A DNA stretch of 64,000 bases from Pseudomonas sp. UBA1879 (GCF_002338065.1 NZ_DDHJ01000015.1:62001-126000); one strand, 5' to 3'. Positions 45,237 through 55,614 are shown, numbered from the stretch's first letter. Notes: generated from the letters alone by a model not told the origin. Numbers and translations are program-made.

Positions 45237-47246
45237 ATGTCGTCAAACCGTTCTTCCAGCAAGATCCTGGGCTTCATCAACGAAGACACGTCGTCGTGGG
45301 TGGTCGCTTTGCTGGTGTTCTCAGCGGGTGCCGTGTTGACGGCCTTGCTGGCAGCAACCAATGCCAACCTGTATCAACGCCAACTGCGTCAGCGCTTCGA
45401 GCTGTTGGCCGAAGAGCGCGTCAGCCGTATTCAAGACCGGCTCGAAGGGCAAATTCGCCAATTGGACAGCCTGCGTCGGTTCTTCGTGTATTCCGACGAA
45501 GTGTCTGAAGAGGAATACAACGGTTTCGCCCGGCCCCTGCTGACGTTCACTCAAGCTTATTCATGGGCACCCAAGGTCTTGGACAGCGATCGTCAGGCGT
45601 TCGAACAGCGCGCCCGCGATGCCGGGCTGCGTGACTTTGCCGTGCGTGATCTCGGTGGTGAGCAGGGTCTTTCAGTCGCGTCCAGACGTGCGGTCTATTA
45701 CCCGGTGCGCTTCACTCAAAGTCGCAGCACGCTCAAGCTGCCGCTGGGCCTGGATGTGAATGCCGAGCCTAACCGCCAGGAAGTCCTGGAAAAAGCCATC
45801 TGGTCCGGTGACATGACGGCGTCGCCGCATATAAACCTGCTGGGGGTGGAACCCGAAAACAGCAGAGGCGTCCTGCTGGTAGCGCCCGTGCAATCGCGTT
45901 CCCATTCCGATGCCTCCGCACAAGGGGCCTTGGAGGGGTTTCTGATCGCCGTCATCAGCCTGCGCAAAATGATGACTGATGGCTTGCCCGCCAGTGCCGA
46001 GGACAACCTCACGCTGACGCTTGAAGACGTCACTGATGCCTCTTCTGCGGACGTGCTATACCAGTCGCCCGCGGGCGCGATGCCCGGCGAGCTGTTGATG
46101 TCGACCACCCTGAACTTCGCCGGTCGGATTTACCAGTTGCGCATACGTCCGACGTCCGTGTTCATGGGCGCCAACCCTTCGTCCAACGACAGCGTCGTGG
46201 TGCTGGGCGCCTTGCTCAGCTTCATGCTCAGCGCGTTGCTCTACGTCCTCATCAGCCAGCGTCAGCGGGCGTTACGCCTGGTGGCGCAAAGCACCTTGCA
46301 ATTGCGGCGGCGCGAACAGCAGCTGCGCACGGCCCACAGTCAGTTGCGGAATGTGCTGGACGCCGCGACCCAAGTGGCCATTGTCGCCACCGACATGAAC
46401 GGCTTGATCACAACGTTCAACATCGGCGCCGAGAAGATGCTCGGCTATCGCAGCGCTCAGGTGTGCGGCGCCTGGACCTTATGCCAGCTGCACTTGCCCT
46501 CTGAACTCGCTGCCCACGCTGGCGAATTGAGTCAGCGCTACGGGCGTTCGATCGACCCCTGCGAAGCGATGCTGATCGAAACGGTGCAGGAGCAGGGGCA
46601 TCAGGCCAGTGACTGGACCCTCGTGCGCGACGATGGCAGTCATGTACGGGTAAGCATGCAGGTCAGCCCGGTGCTCGACGAGCAGGGGCAATGGATCGGC
46701 TACCTGGCGGTGTGCCTGGACATCACCGAGCGCAAGCGAGTGGAGGAAGAGCTGCGCACGATGTCGGTCACCGATGCCCTGACCGGTGTCTACAACCGCC
46801 GCTACTTTCAGGAGCGTCTGCAAACCGAGGTGTTGCGGGTGGAGCGGCACGGTGGCGTGTTTTCGGTGGTGATGCTCGACATCGATCACTTCAAGGCCAT
46901 CAACGACCATCTGGGCCATGCGATGGGGGATCACGTACTGCAAGCGATCTGCGAGCGACTGTGCCTTCGCCTGCGCCGCAGCGACGTGTTCTGCCGACTG
47001 GGCGGCGAAGAATTCATGGTCCTGTGCCCCGACACCGATGGCGAGCAGGCTCACGAACTGGCCGTGGATCTGTGGGCCGCCTTACGCGCCGAGCCGGTGG
47101 ACGGCGTGGGGCGGGTCACTGCCAGCTTCGGCATCGCCAGTTGGCGTGAAGGCGAGGGCGCCGATGCCCTGTTGCTGAGGGCGGATTCCGGGGTGTATGC
47201 CGCCAAGCTGGGAGGGCGTGACCGGATACAGGCGGAGTTGGACTGA
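45237..47246 (+). CDS. CHASE-PAS-GGDEF diguanylate cyclase
   Basis: The 669-residue inner-membrane sensor has helix one at about residues 20-40 and a periplasmic CHASE domain at about 45-310 (QAYSWAPKVL, YYPVRF). Helix two follows (VVVLGALLSFMLSALLYVLI), then a coiled coil, a PAS domain (about 375-500) and the GGDEF domain (about 505-665). The active site is GGEEF, and the inhibitory site RRSD lies five residues before it, so it should make c-di-GMP under product feedback. The CHASE ligand is unknown. It is a single gene. Confidence 0.94.
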   Translation: MSSNRSSSKILGFINEDTSSWVVALLVFSAGAVLTALLAATNANLYQRQLRQRFELLAEERVSRIQDRLEGQIRQLDSLRRFFVYSDEVSEEEYNGFARPLLTFTQAYSWAPKVLDSDRQAFEQRARDAGLRDFAVRDLGGEQGLSVASRRAVYYPVRFTQSRSTLKLPLGLDVNAEPNRQEVLEKAIWSGDMTASPHINLLGVEPENSRGVLLVAPVQSRSHSDASAQGALEGFLIAVISLRKMMTDGLPASAEDNLTLTLEDVTDASSADVLYQSPAGAMPGELLMSTTLNFAGRIYQLRIRPTSVFMGANPSSNDSVVVLGALLSFMLSALLYVLISQRQRALRLVAQSTLQLRRREQQLRTAHSQLRNVLDAATQVAIVATDMNGLITTFNIGAEKMLGYRSAQVCGAWTLCQLHLPSELAAHAGELSQRYGRSIDPCEAMLIETVQEQGHQASDWTLVRDDGSHVRVSMQVSPVLDEQGQWIGYLAVCLDITERKRVEEELRTMSVTDALTGVYNRRYFQERLQTEVLRVERHGGVFSVVMLDIDHFKAINDHLGHAMGDHVLQAICERLCLRLRRSDVFCRLGGEEFMVLCPDTDGEQAHELAVDLWAALRAEPVDGVGRVTASFGIASWREGEGADALLLRADSGVYAAKLGGRDRIQAELD

Positions 47247-47459
47247 GACAGCGGGCGTTGCCTGCCGCACTGTGCAGATGAAGAATGCTGCAGCGTCTGG
47301 TTCGGGACAGGCCGTTGAGGGGTAATTGGCGGCATGCTGCCACGAGGGAGGGAGGAGCGACGTGTCAGCGGACTGACACATCGCTGGCGCCGGCAACGCC
47401 GGCTCAGACTTACAGGGCAGTGCAGCGCCCCGGGTCAATGCACCCGTGCGCTGCTGGGG

Positions 47460-49694
47460 TCACGCACTCAACGTCGGCGGTAGCTCCATCAGCTTGTCGA
47501 GGGTGATCGGCAGGTCCCGAATGCGCTTGCCGGTGGCATGGGACACGGCGTTCGCCACGGCAGCCGCCAATCCGGTGATCCCGATTTCGCCGATGCCCCG
47601 AGCGCCGAATTCATTGAGCGCGTAGTCGGGGTAATCGAGAAGGATGACGTCGATTTCCGGCTGGTCTGCATGCACCGGCACTACATACTCTGCGTAATTG
47701 TTGTTCACCGGCATGCCGTTGCGCTCATCGAAGTCCGTGCCTTCGAACAGCGCCATGCCGACCCCCATCACTATCGCCCCTTCGACCTGATTCAGCGCGG
47801 TCTTGTGGTTGATGACCTTGCCCACGTCGATGGCGCTAACCACACGGGCGACCCGCAGGCGGGAAATGCCCGGGTCCCATCGCACCTCGACGAAATGCAC
47901 CCCGAACGAGCGGAACGAATGCTTGCTCGTGTCATTCATCCCGGTCTTCGCTTCGCCAAATGCGCTGGACTGCTTCTGCGCCTTGAGCACATCGGCGATG
48001 GCATAGGTTTTGTCACCGCTTTTCAACCGGCCTTGCTCAAAGCTGATCTGGTCGGCCTTGACCCCTGCGAACACCCCTTTGGGCGCCGTGGACAGGGCCT
48101 TTAGCTGCTCGATGGCCTGGCGTGTCGCCTCGGCAATGGCCGGCAGCACGCTGGCCGTGGCCCAAGAGCCACCCGACACTGGCGCAGGCGGGAACGACGA
48201 GTTGCCCAGTTCCACTTCGATGTTGTCCAGCGGCAGGCCGGTGATGCTGCTGACCACCTGCGCGACGATGGTGTAGGTGCCGGTGCCGATGTCCTGCACG
48301 CCGCAAATCGCATAGGCCGTGCCGTCGGCGCGTAATGACACCTGCGCCTCGGCCGGGGTGCGATAGGCGTCCCAGTTACAGGCTGCCATGCCGTAGCCGA
48401 TGATCTCATGACCGTCTTTCATCGAGCCCGGCTGCGGATTGCGTTTGCTCCAGCCGAAGCGCTCGGCGGCCTGATCGATGCATTCCTGCAAGTGATTGCT
48501 CGACCACGGCAAATTCTGGCTTTCATCGCGCTCGGAGACATTGAGCTTGCGGAAGGCCAGCGGGTCCATGCCGATCTTGTCGGCCATTTCGTCCATCGCC
48601 GATTCCAGCGCGAACAGGCCTGGCGCGGCACCCGGCGCGCGCATCGAGGTTGGCGTGCCGCGATTGACTTCGATGATCTGGTGGCTGGTCAGTACGTTGG
48701 CACAGCTGTAGAGACTTTTCGTCGACGTGCCGCAGTTCTCTTTGTACGGGTCCGTGAACGAGGTGGTGTTGATCGACTCGTGACGCACTGAGACCAGCTT
48801 GCCCTTGTCATCCGTCGCCAAGCGTAACCGCTGCCGGGTTTCCGGACGGTGGCCGGTGGTGGTGAACATCTGTTGGCGAGGCACGACCACCTGTACCGGG
48901 CGGTTGAGCACCTTCGCTGCGCCACAGGCGGCGACCGAATGCGGCCAGATCCACAGTTTGCTGCCGAATCCGGAACCGATGAATGGCGCGCGCACTTCGA
49001 CTTTCTCCGGGAGCATGCCGAAGATTTTCGCCAGCGAATTGCGGTGTGCAACCACGCCCTGACTGGCCTCGTAGACAATCAGCCTGCCGTCTTCCCAACT
49101 GGCGACGGTGGCGTGCATTTCCATCGGGTTGTGGGTTTCAACCGGCGTGGTGTAGGTCGCATCGATGCTGTGGGCGGCACCATCGAAAGCAGCCCCCGCG
49201 TCGCCACGGCTGTGCCCCGGGCTTCCATCCTGCAGCTTGCCGGCCTTCAGGCCCTGTTCGAGATTGGCTACCGCGTTGCTTTTGCTGTAGCTGACCTTGA
49301 TCTTGTACGCCGCGGCCCGAGCGTGCTCGAAGGTGTCGGCCACCACCAGCGCCACGAATTGCCCGGCGTAGTAAACGGTGTCGTCCTCGAACGGCAGGCG
49401 GCTTTCGTCGGACTTGGCCGCCTTGAGGATTTGCGCGAAGGACATCGGCAGCGTCGAGTTGTGGTACAGCGCGGGAAAGTTGCCGTGGTGGAAAATCTCC
49501 AGAACGCCTGGTGATTTCCGTGCCGCGTCCAGTTCCAGACCGGTGACTTTGCCACTGGCGACGGTACTGAACACGCCATAGCCGTAAGCCATGTTTTTCA
49601 GGTGATGGTCGGAGGCGTACATCGCGTCCCCGGTGACTTTGCGTCGGCCGTCTATTCGGCGTGGCGCCGAGCCGATCATGCTTGAATCCGTCAT
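47460..49694 (-). CDS. paoC: Aldehyde oxidoreductase molybdenum subunit PaoC-like
   Basis: The 744-residue xanthine-oxidase-family large subunit carries the molybdenum cofactor. Cofactor-contact stretches are GSGFGSKLWIW, TSMRAPGAAPGLFALESAMD and the catalytic Glu in GARGIGEIGITG. It has no signal peptide of its own and would cross the membrane by Tat transport bound to PaoA. GGGAGGAA lies just ahead of ATG 49694. It is the third gene of paoABC. The PaoD maturation protein gene is not next to it. Confidence 0.93.
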   Translation of the reverse strand: MTDSSMIGSAPRRIDGRRKVTGDAMYASDHHLKNMAYGYGVFSTVASGKVTGLELDAARKSPGVLEIFHHGNFPALYHNSTLPMSFAQILKAAKSDESRLPFEDDTVYYAGQFVALVVADTFEHARAAAYKIKVSYSKSNAVANLEQGLKAGKLQDGSPGHSRGDAGAAFDGAAHSIDATYTTPVETHNPMEMHATVASWEDGRLIVYEASQGVVAHRNSLAKIFGMLPEKVEVRAPFIGSGFGSKLWIWPHSVAACGAAKVLNRPVQVVVPRQQMFTTTGHRPETRQRLRLATDDKGKLVSVRHESINTTSFTDPYKENCGTSTKSLYSCANVLTSHQIIEVNRGTPTSMRAPGAAPGLFALESAMDEMADKIGMDPLAFRKLNVSERDESQNLPWSSNHLQECIDQAAERFGWSKRNPQPGSMKDGHEIIGYGMAACNWDAYRTPAEAQVSLRADGTAYAICGVQDIGTGTYTIVAQVVSSITGLPLDNIEVELGNSSFPPAPVSGGSWATASVLPAIAEATRQAIEQLKALSTAPKGVFAGVKADQISFEQGRLKSGDKTYAIADVLKAQKQSSAFGEAKTGMNDTSKHSFRSFGVHFVEVRWDPGISRLRVARVVSAIDVGKVINHKTALNQVEGAIVMGVGMALFEGTDFDERNGMPVNNNYAEYVVPVHADQPEIDVILLDYPDYALNEFGARGIGEIGITGLAAAVANAVSHATGKRIRDLPITLDKLMELPPTLSA

Positions 49695-49710
49695 GTCGCG
49701 TTCCTCCCGG

Positions 49711-50694
49711 TCAGGCCGTCAGCGTGCTGAGGTTGCGCACAATGGCCTGCTGCCCGAGGGCGATCTTGTAGGCGTTGTGGCGGTAAGGTTTGGCCCCGTT
49801 CAAGGCGAGGGCTGCGGCTTTTTCCATGTTCTGCGGGGTCAACGTCGCGCCTTTCAATGCGTGCTCCGCTTCCAGGGCGCGCCAAGGCTTGGTGCCGACG
49901 CCCCCCATCGCAATGCGCGCGTCGCGCACGGTGTTGCCGTCCATCACCAGAATCACTGCGCTGGAGGCCAGAGCGAACTGGTATGAGGCGCGATCGCGCA
50001 GCTTGAGGTAGCCAGACTTGCTGTTGGCCAGCGGCGCATCGAGCACCACGTGGGTGATCAGCTCATCGTCCTGCAAGGCGTGTTCTTTCCACGGCGTCGA
50101 GCCGGGCAACAAATGGAAGTCGAGGAAATCGATGCTGCGCGGGCCTTTCGCTCCCTGCACCAGGACCTTGGCGCCAATGGCGGCCATGGCCACGCACATG
50201 TCCGAGGGATGGGTTGCGATGCATTGATCGCTGGTGCCCAGCACGGCATGCACGCTGCGATTGTGGCCGTCGATGGCGGCGCACCCTGAACCGGGCTCGC
50301 GTTTGTTGCAGGGTGAATAGCCGTCGCGGAAGTAGTTGCAGCGGACCCGCTGCATGACATTGCCCGCGGTGGTGGCTTTGTTGCGTAACTGGGTGGTCGC
50401 GCCCGACAGCAACGCCTGGGACAGCACCGGGTAATGCTCGACGATGTGCGGATGGTGGGCGAGGGCGGTGTTGGTCACCAACGCGCCGATGCGCACGCTG
50501 CCGTCCTTTTGTACCTCGATCTGCTTGAGAGCGAGGTGATTGACATCGATGACCTGATCGGCGGGCATCACGTCCAGTTTCACCAGATCGAGCAGGGTAG
50601 TGCCCCCTGCCAGAAAGAACGCCGTCTGGCTTTTCGAATGGCTGGCGACGGCTTGTTCGACACTGCCAGCGCGCACGTAATCGAAGGCTCTCAT
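49711..50694 (-). CDS. paoB: Aldehyde oxidoreductase FAD subunit PaoB-like
   Basis: The 327-residue medium subunit binds FAD (FFLAGGTTLLDLVKLD). It also carries the extra cysteine loop seen in PaoB-type proteins (RCNYFRDGYSPCNKREPGSG, then C), which holds a [4Fe-4S] cluster. Electrons pass from molybdenum through iron-sulfur centres to FAD. ATG 50694 overlaps the paoA stop by one base (TGATG). The frame is open further upstream but that part lies within paoA in another frame. Confidence 0.93.
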   Translation of the reverse strand: MRAFDYVRAGSVEQAVASHSKSQTAFFLAGGTTLLDLVKLDVMPADQVIDVNHLALKQIEVQKDGSVRIGALVTNTALAHHPHIVEHYPVLSQALLSGATTQLRNKATTAGNVMQRVRCNYFRDGYSPCNKREPGSGCAAIDGHNRSVHAVLGTSDQCIATHPSDMCVAMAAIGAKVLVQGAKGPRSIDFLDFHLLPGSTPWKEHALQDDELITHVVLDAPLANSKSGYLKLRDRASYQFALASSAVILVMDGNTVRDARIAMGGVGTKPWRALEAEHALKGATLTPQNMEKAAALALNGAKPYRHNAYKIALGQQAIVRNLSTLTA

Positions 50695-51353
50695 CAGGTC
50701 ACCTCCTGCAACTTGATCCGCGCGCTCTGGATGGCGGCGAGGATGTTTTTGTAGGCGCCACAGCGGCAGATGTTGCCGCTCATGGCTTCGCGGACGCTGT
50801 GGTCGTCGCTGCCAATGTTCTTGTCCTGCAATATCGCGACGGCGCTCATGATCTGGCCGCTGGTGCAATAGCCGCACTGATAGGCATCGTGTTCCCAGAA
50901 GGCTTCTTGCACGGGGTGCAATTTGCCATTCTTCGCCAGGCCTTCGACAGTGGTGATGTCATCGCCTTCGTGCATGGCCGCCAGCGACAGGCACGAATTG
51001 ATGGCCGTGCCATTGGCGTGAACGGTGCAGGCGCCGCACTGGCCGTGGTCACAGCCCTTTTTGGTGCCGGTCAGGTGCAGGCGATCACGCAGTACGTCCA
51101 GCAGCGCGGCGTTGGCCGGCAGATTAAGGGTATGGGTCTGGCCATTGACCTTGAGGGTCATGCGCCGTTCGTCCTTGGCGGGCGGGTCGCTGTCGTCCTG
51201 CACCGCGGCCTGCGCTTCCAGCGCTTGGGTCCAGATCGGCGCGGTGGCGGCCGCAAGACTCGACACGCCGATGGATTTGAGAAAGTTTCGTCGCGAGGGC
51301 ACGGTAAACGCCGTGAGATCGGAGGGTTCGGTTTTATCAGGCTGATCGGTCAT
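50694..51353 (-). CDS. paoA: Aldehyde oxidoreductase iron-sulfur subunit PaoA-like, Tat-exported
   Basis: The 219-residue small subunit has a Tat signal with SRRNFLK (residues about 20-26), then a hydrophobic stretch. The plant-type [2Fe-2S] domain has CDHGQCGACTVH, and the second [2Fe-2S] domain has QCGYCTSGQIMS and GNICRCGAY. Only this subunit has a Tat signal, so the whole trimer would be carried to the periplasm. Substrates are probably aromatic or other aldehydes, by family. GAGGAA lies about 11 bases before ATG 51353. Confidence 0.94.
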   Translation of the reverse strand: MTDQPDKTEPSDLTAFTVPSRRNFLKSIGVSSLAAATAPIWTQALEAQAAVQDDSDPPAKDERRMTLKVNGQTHTLNLPANAALLDVLRDRLHLTGTKKGCDHGQCGACTVHANGTAINSCLSLAAMHEGDDITTVEGLAKNGKLHPVQEAFWEHDAYQCGYCTSGQIMSAVAILQDKNIGSDDHSVREAMSGNICRCGAYKNILAAIQSARIKLQEVT

Positions 51354-51806
51354 GAAAAGGGTTCCTCGTCAGCATGGAAGCGAGCCAGGCGCCGACGGTG
51401 GGCGGTGCGCAGGCGTTTGCGGCAGGGGTGTCAAGCCACCCACGATAATCAAACTCGAGCGTGTGCATTCACTTGAAAAGGTACCTGCACTGTTGAGCTT
51501 TTTTCTTCAATCCCGTCACGTGCTCATGGCCCAAGGGGCGTTGACGTTATTGAGGGAAGGGTGACGCAGGCAAACCACGTCAGCGCAGCTCCAGAAGCAG
51601 TGACCATGCGCTCGACAATTGGTTGCGAAGAACTGAGCGAGTCAGGCCCAAGGGTTGTCGATAGGCTCGTTGCCGGACCCTGGATCGTGGCGCTCGACGT
51701 GCAGGGAATCGTTTGTCGGTAGGGGCATTGGCGGCACCGCGGGACGCGTGGGTCATGTCGGGTCTTGGCCGTCGAAGGATCCGACCCGCGAGTGCGAAAA
51801 ATCCTT

Positions 51807-51898
51807 CATTTCACGGAAGACCTGCCGATACAGCATCAAGAGTCAGGCAGCTGTCACGTGAAATGTCGTGAAATCCTCATTTTTTCGTCGTTTATAGA
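51807..51898 (+). promoter_or_regulatory. CGTGAAAT repeats and promoter before the GGDEF-EAL gene
   Basis: CGTGAAAT occurs at 51857-51864 and 51867-51874, a direct repeat with a 10-bp period. A third copy lies inverted at 51808-51815 (ATTTCACG). TATAGA at 51893-51898 is 18 bases beyond the second copy and could be a -10 box, so the repeats would cover the -35 region. The rest of 51354-51980 (627 bases, divergent promoters of paoA and this gene) shows no gene. Confidence 0.45.
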
Positions 51899-51980
51899 CA
51901 GTTGGAACGAATATGGCGCTTGCATCCCTCCGTCCGACGCCATGAAGATAGCCCAGTCCCACGCTGGCAATGGAGCGCCT

Positions 51981-54863
51981 ATGAATTCCCACGTCTCGAA
52001 TCCTGCTCAGTGCTTCATGGCGACCCGGGATATGGCGTATCAGGCCGATGAAGGTCCGGAACATGCCGCCTCGATGATCGACGACACCTCCCTTGAATCA
52101 CTGCTCAAATCCGCAACCGCCGCTGTGCCGACACTCAGTTGGGCGGCCTACCGCGCGAACCGTCATATGCACCTGCTGGGACAGGGCGACCCGGCGACCG
52201 AATGGCCTCAGCTGATTCCTCGGGAAGGCTTCGATGCGTTCTGTCGCGATCATGGTTTGCATCGCTGGGTCACGGGGCACGGCGAGAGTCCGTTGGGTTG
52301 GCTGCTGACGCCCGAGCACGAGTCGAGCAATCCGTTTCTCCTGGCGCTGGCCGGCCAATTGGGGCTGCGCCTGCAGACCGATGCCCTGACCCGCGCCCAG
52401 GCCACTCAGCGGGTGCTGTACGAAATCACCTACCTGGCCAGTTCCACACGCGATCGTTCGGCGTTTCTGCAGGGCGTGCATCGGCAGCTTTCGACCCTGA
52501 TCGACGCTGAAAACTTTTACCTGGCGCTGTACGAAAGTCACAGTGGCAAGGTCACTTACCCCTATTACATCGACATCACCGATGTGGACGCGCTGGAGGC
52601 CGAGACCCAGGAGTTCATCGACCCCGAGCGGCTGTCCATGACCGGTTACGTATTGACCACCGAGCAGCCGCTGTTCGTGGACGCGGCCGGGATTGAACAG
52701 GCTCAGGCGCAAGAGCGGTTTTACTGCGTGGGCCATCGACCTGAATTCTGGATGGGCGCGCCACTGAAAAATGCTTCCGACGAGGTGTTCGGCATGCTGG
52801 CGATGCAGGTCTATGACGTGTCCCGGGTTTACAGCGTCGAGGATCAGGAGCTGTTTCTGGTGGTCGCCCGGCACGTTGCCATGGCGCTGGACCGCATCCT
52901 GCACCGTGCTCACCTCGAAGAAACCGTGGTGCGCCGCACGCTGGAGTTGTCGCGGCTCAACGATGCGCTGCGAAACGAAGTGGCCGATCGCGAGCGCGCC
53001 GAACATCTGCAGAGTGCGCTGTTCCAGATCACCGAATTGTCCAGCCAGCCCGGCGACATGACCGACCTGTTCAAAAGCCTGCACGGCATTGTCGGCGAGC
53101 TGCTGTTTGCCCTGAACTTCTACATCGCGCTGTACGACGACGCCACGGACGAAGTGACCTTCCCGTACTACGTCGACGAGCGTCTGGTACGCCGCCCTGA
53201 TCCCCGTCGGGGCGAGCGCGGCTTCACTGAATACGTGATTCGCCAGCGAAGACCCTGCCTGATCGACAGCGCCGAAGCCAGGCGCCTGGAGGGCAGCGGC
53301 GAAATCACTATCCAGAACGAGATCAATCGCTCCTGCTCCTGGCTCGGCATCCCGCTGTTCGAGGGCGATACGGTGCGCGGCGTGCTGGCGGTGCAGAGCT
53401 ATTCGCCCCACGTCAGCTATTCGCTGCGCGATCAGGACCTGCTGACTTTCGTGTCGCGGCACATTGACACCGCGTTGTCCCGTCGCAGCGCCGCTGAAGC
53501 CATTCACACCGCCAACTTGCGCCTTGAAGCCAGGGTGCAGGACCGCACGCGGGAGTTGGATTACGCCAACGCCAAGTTGCAGCACGAAAATGCTCACGAC
53601 TCCCTGACCGGATTGCCCAATCGCAGCCATCTGCAACAGCGGCTACAAGTCGCCTGGCAGGCGTTCTGTAACTACGGTCAGGACTTGGCGGTCATGTTCA
53701 TCGACCTCGACCGCTTCAAAATGGTCAACGACAGCCTGGGTCATCATTCAGGAGACCTGCTGCTGATTCAGGCTGCGGATCGCTTGCGCAGTTGCATGCG
53801 CGACAGCGACCTGCTGGCGCGGTTGGGGGGCGACGAGTTTGCGGTGCTGGCCTACGCCGCGCCGCCAGACGTCACGGTGGCTATCGCCGAACGCATCCTG
53901 CTGGCGTTTGACGTGCCGTTCTACATTGACGGCCATGCGGTGTTTTCCTCGTGCAGCATCGGGGTGGTGGGTGCTGATTTGCAGTTCCACAAAGAGCCGG
54001 CCGACTTGCTGCGCGACGCCGATACGGCGATGTACCGGGTCAAGAATGCCGGGCGTGACAGCTACGCGGTGTTCAACCAGGAAGTGCGGCGCGAGGTGTC
54101 CGACCAGATGGAGCAGGAGGGTGCGCTGCGCAACGCGCTCAAGCGCACCGACGAATTGCTGCCGTACTTTCAGCCGATCATCGACGTCGCCACCGGCAAG
54201 ATCCTGGCCTTGGAAGCGCTGATCCGCTGGCGTCAGGCCGATGGCCGGGTGATCGCCCCGGGCCTGTTTTTGCCTGCGCTGGAAGGATTGCGCCTGATCG
54301 GACGGCTGGACTTGTACATGCTGCAACAAGTGGTGGCGATGCTGGCGCAACCGAGCCATGCGCACTGGCCGACCGTGCACGTCAACTGTTCAAGCTACAG
54401 CATCAGTCGCCCGGAGTTCGCCGGCGAGGTGCTGGGGCTGCTGGCCCAACACGGCGTGGCGCCTTCACGCATCTGTCTGGAGCTGACAGAGGGCGCGCTG
54501 GTGGCAGAACCGGAACTGGCGCGTCAGGCGATGAAGCATCTGGCAGACAACGGCGTTTCCACGGTACTGGATGACTTCGGTGCAGGCTTCTCGTCGCTCA
54601 GCTACGTGCACCAGTACCATTTCAGCGGCTTGAAGATCGACAAATCCTTCACCCTTGAGCTGACCACCAGCTCCCGCAGCCGCGCCATCGTGCGGGCCAT
54701 CGTGCGCATGGCGGAATCGCTGGGGCTGACGGTGGTTGCCGAGGGCGTGGAAGATGCCGATACCCTGCAACTGCTGCGTGAAATGGGGGCAGGGCAGGCG
54801 CAGGGGTATTACTTCTCGATGCCGGTGCCACAGGAGAAGCTGGATTTGAGCGGGTTGCTGTGA
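51981..54863 (+). CDS. GAF-GAF-GGDEF-EAL c-di-GMP turnover protein
   Basis: The 960-residue soluble protein has two GAF domains (residues about 155-310 and 345-510) joined by coiled coils. GGDEF follows (about 530-690; GGDEF with RDSD inhibitory site), then EAL (about 705-955). EAL catalytic positions are kept: ALEALIRW, NCSSYSISRPEF, LELTEG, DDFGAGFSSLSY, LKIDKSF, VVAEGVED and QGYYFSMP. Both synthesis and breakdown of c-di-GMP are therefore possible. ATG 51981 is preferred because TGGAGC lies 6 bases upstream; ATG 51942 has none. The GAF ligands are unknown. Confidence 0.93.
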   Translation: MNSHVSNPAQCFMATRDMAYQADEGPEHAASMIDDTSLESLLKSATAAVPTLSWAAYRANRHMHLLGQGDPATEWPQLIPREGFDAFCRDHGLHRWVTGHGESPLGWLLTPEHESSNPFLLALAGQLGLRLQTDALTRAQATQRVLYEITYLASSTRDRSAFLQGVHRQLSTLIDAENFYLALYESHSGKVTYPYYIDITDVDALEAETQEFIDPERLSMTGYVLTTEQPLFVDAAGIEQAQAQERFYCVGHRPEFWMGAPLKNASDEVFGMLAMQVYDVSRVYSVEDQELFLVVARHVAMALDRILHRAHLEETVVRRTLELSRLNDALRNEVADRERAEHLQSALFQITELSSQPGDMTDLFKSLHGIVGELLFALNFYIALYDDATDEVTFPYYVDERLVRRPDPRRGERGFTEYVIRQRRPCLIDSAEARRLEGSGEITIQNEINRSCSWLGIPLFEGDTVRGVLAVQSYSPHVSYSLRDQDLLTFVSRHIDTALSRRSAAEAIHTANLRLEARVQDRTRELDYANAKLQHENAHDSLTGLPNRSHLQQRLQVAWQAFCNYGQDLAVMFIDLDRFKMVNDSLGHHSGDLLLIQAADRLRSCMRDSDLLARLGGDEFAVLAYAAPPDVTVAIAERILLAFDVPFYIDGHAVFSSCSIGVVGADLQFHKEPADLLRDADTAMYRVKNAGRDSYAVFNQEVRREVSDQMEQEGALRNALKRTDELLPYFQPIIDVATGKILALEALIRWRQADGRVIAPGLFLPALEGLRLIGRLDLYMLQQVVAMLAQPSHAHWPTVHVNCSSYSISRPEFAGEVLGLLAQHGVAPSRICLELTEGALVAEPELARQAMKHLADNGVSTVLDDFGAGFSSLSYVHQYHFSGLKIDKSFTLELTTSSRSRAIVRAIVRMAESLGLTVVAEGVEDADTLQLLREMGAGQAQGYYFSMPVPQEKLDLSGLL

Positions 54864-55074
54864 CCCACCGCAGTCGCTGCCGTTGTGCCTCCGATGTCGC
54901 CCACAAGACGGGTGGTGTGCCGACGTTTACCGAACGACACAGACCCTGTGGCGGTCCGGCTTGTCGGTGCTGGCTCTGTGATATCGCCACCGTTGGCAAG
55001 CCATGCCGATACTACGATGGCGTTCAGATAACCCACGCTTTCCAGCCCAATACGCCCTTGCTAGACTCGCGCTC

Positions 55075-55422
55075 ATGTCCGAATCCGATCCGAATACTCG
55101 CCCAGCTCCTCACGACTACGCGTTCTGCCCGGTGATCACCGCGCTGGAGGTGATCGGCGAGCGATGGGTGATTCTCATTCTGCGCGACCTGCTGCGTAAT
55201 CCCTCGCGACGTTTTCAGGATTTGCAGGACTCGCTCAAGGGGTGCGCCCCGAGCACGCTGTCCACCCGGCTCAAGGCCCTGGAAGCCAATGGTTTGGTCG
55301 AGCGTCGTCTGTATGAGCAGCATCCGCCGCGTCTCGAATACCTGCTGACCGCCAAGGGGCGGGAAGTCGGGCCCGTGGTGGCTTCGCTGCGTGACTGGGG
55401 TCTGCGTTTGCAGGGTGAATAG
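55075..55422 (+). CDS. HxlR-family transcriptional regulator
   Basis: The 115-residue protein is one winged helix of the HxlR group. It has CPVITALEVIGERWVILILR with the family's early Cys, FQDLQDSLKGCAPSTLSTRL (recognition helix) and the wing EANGLVERRLY. HxlR proteins often sense aldehydes, quinones or oxidants through that Cys. The target is normally a divergent gene, but the only upstream neighbour here is on the same strand. ATG 55075 gives the usual N-terminus. Confidence 0.88.
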   Translation: MSESDPNTRPAPHDYAFCPVITALEVIGERWVILILRDLLRNPSRRFQDLQDSLKGCAPSTLSTRLKALEANGLVERRLYEQHPPRLEYLLTAKGREVGPVVASLRDWGLRLQGE

Positions 55423-55614
55423 CCACCACGCTGAGCGCCCGGAGCGGCTAAGGCCTGCCGATCCCGGCAAGGCAACGCCGACATTGCCGCTTCCTTCGAA
55501 ACCTCCTACCCCTTGCACCCTGCGCAGGGCGGGCCTTTCCGTAGATGTATCAGCATGTGGCACTGCTTTTGCTGCTGTCGAGGGTGCATCGATAACCTGA
55601 TAAGGAGGTGAAAG

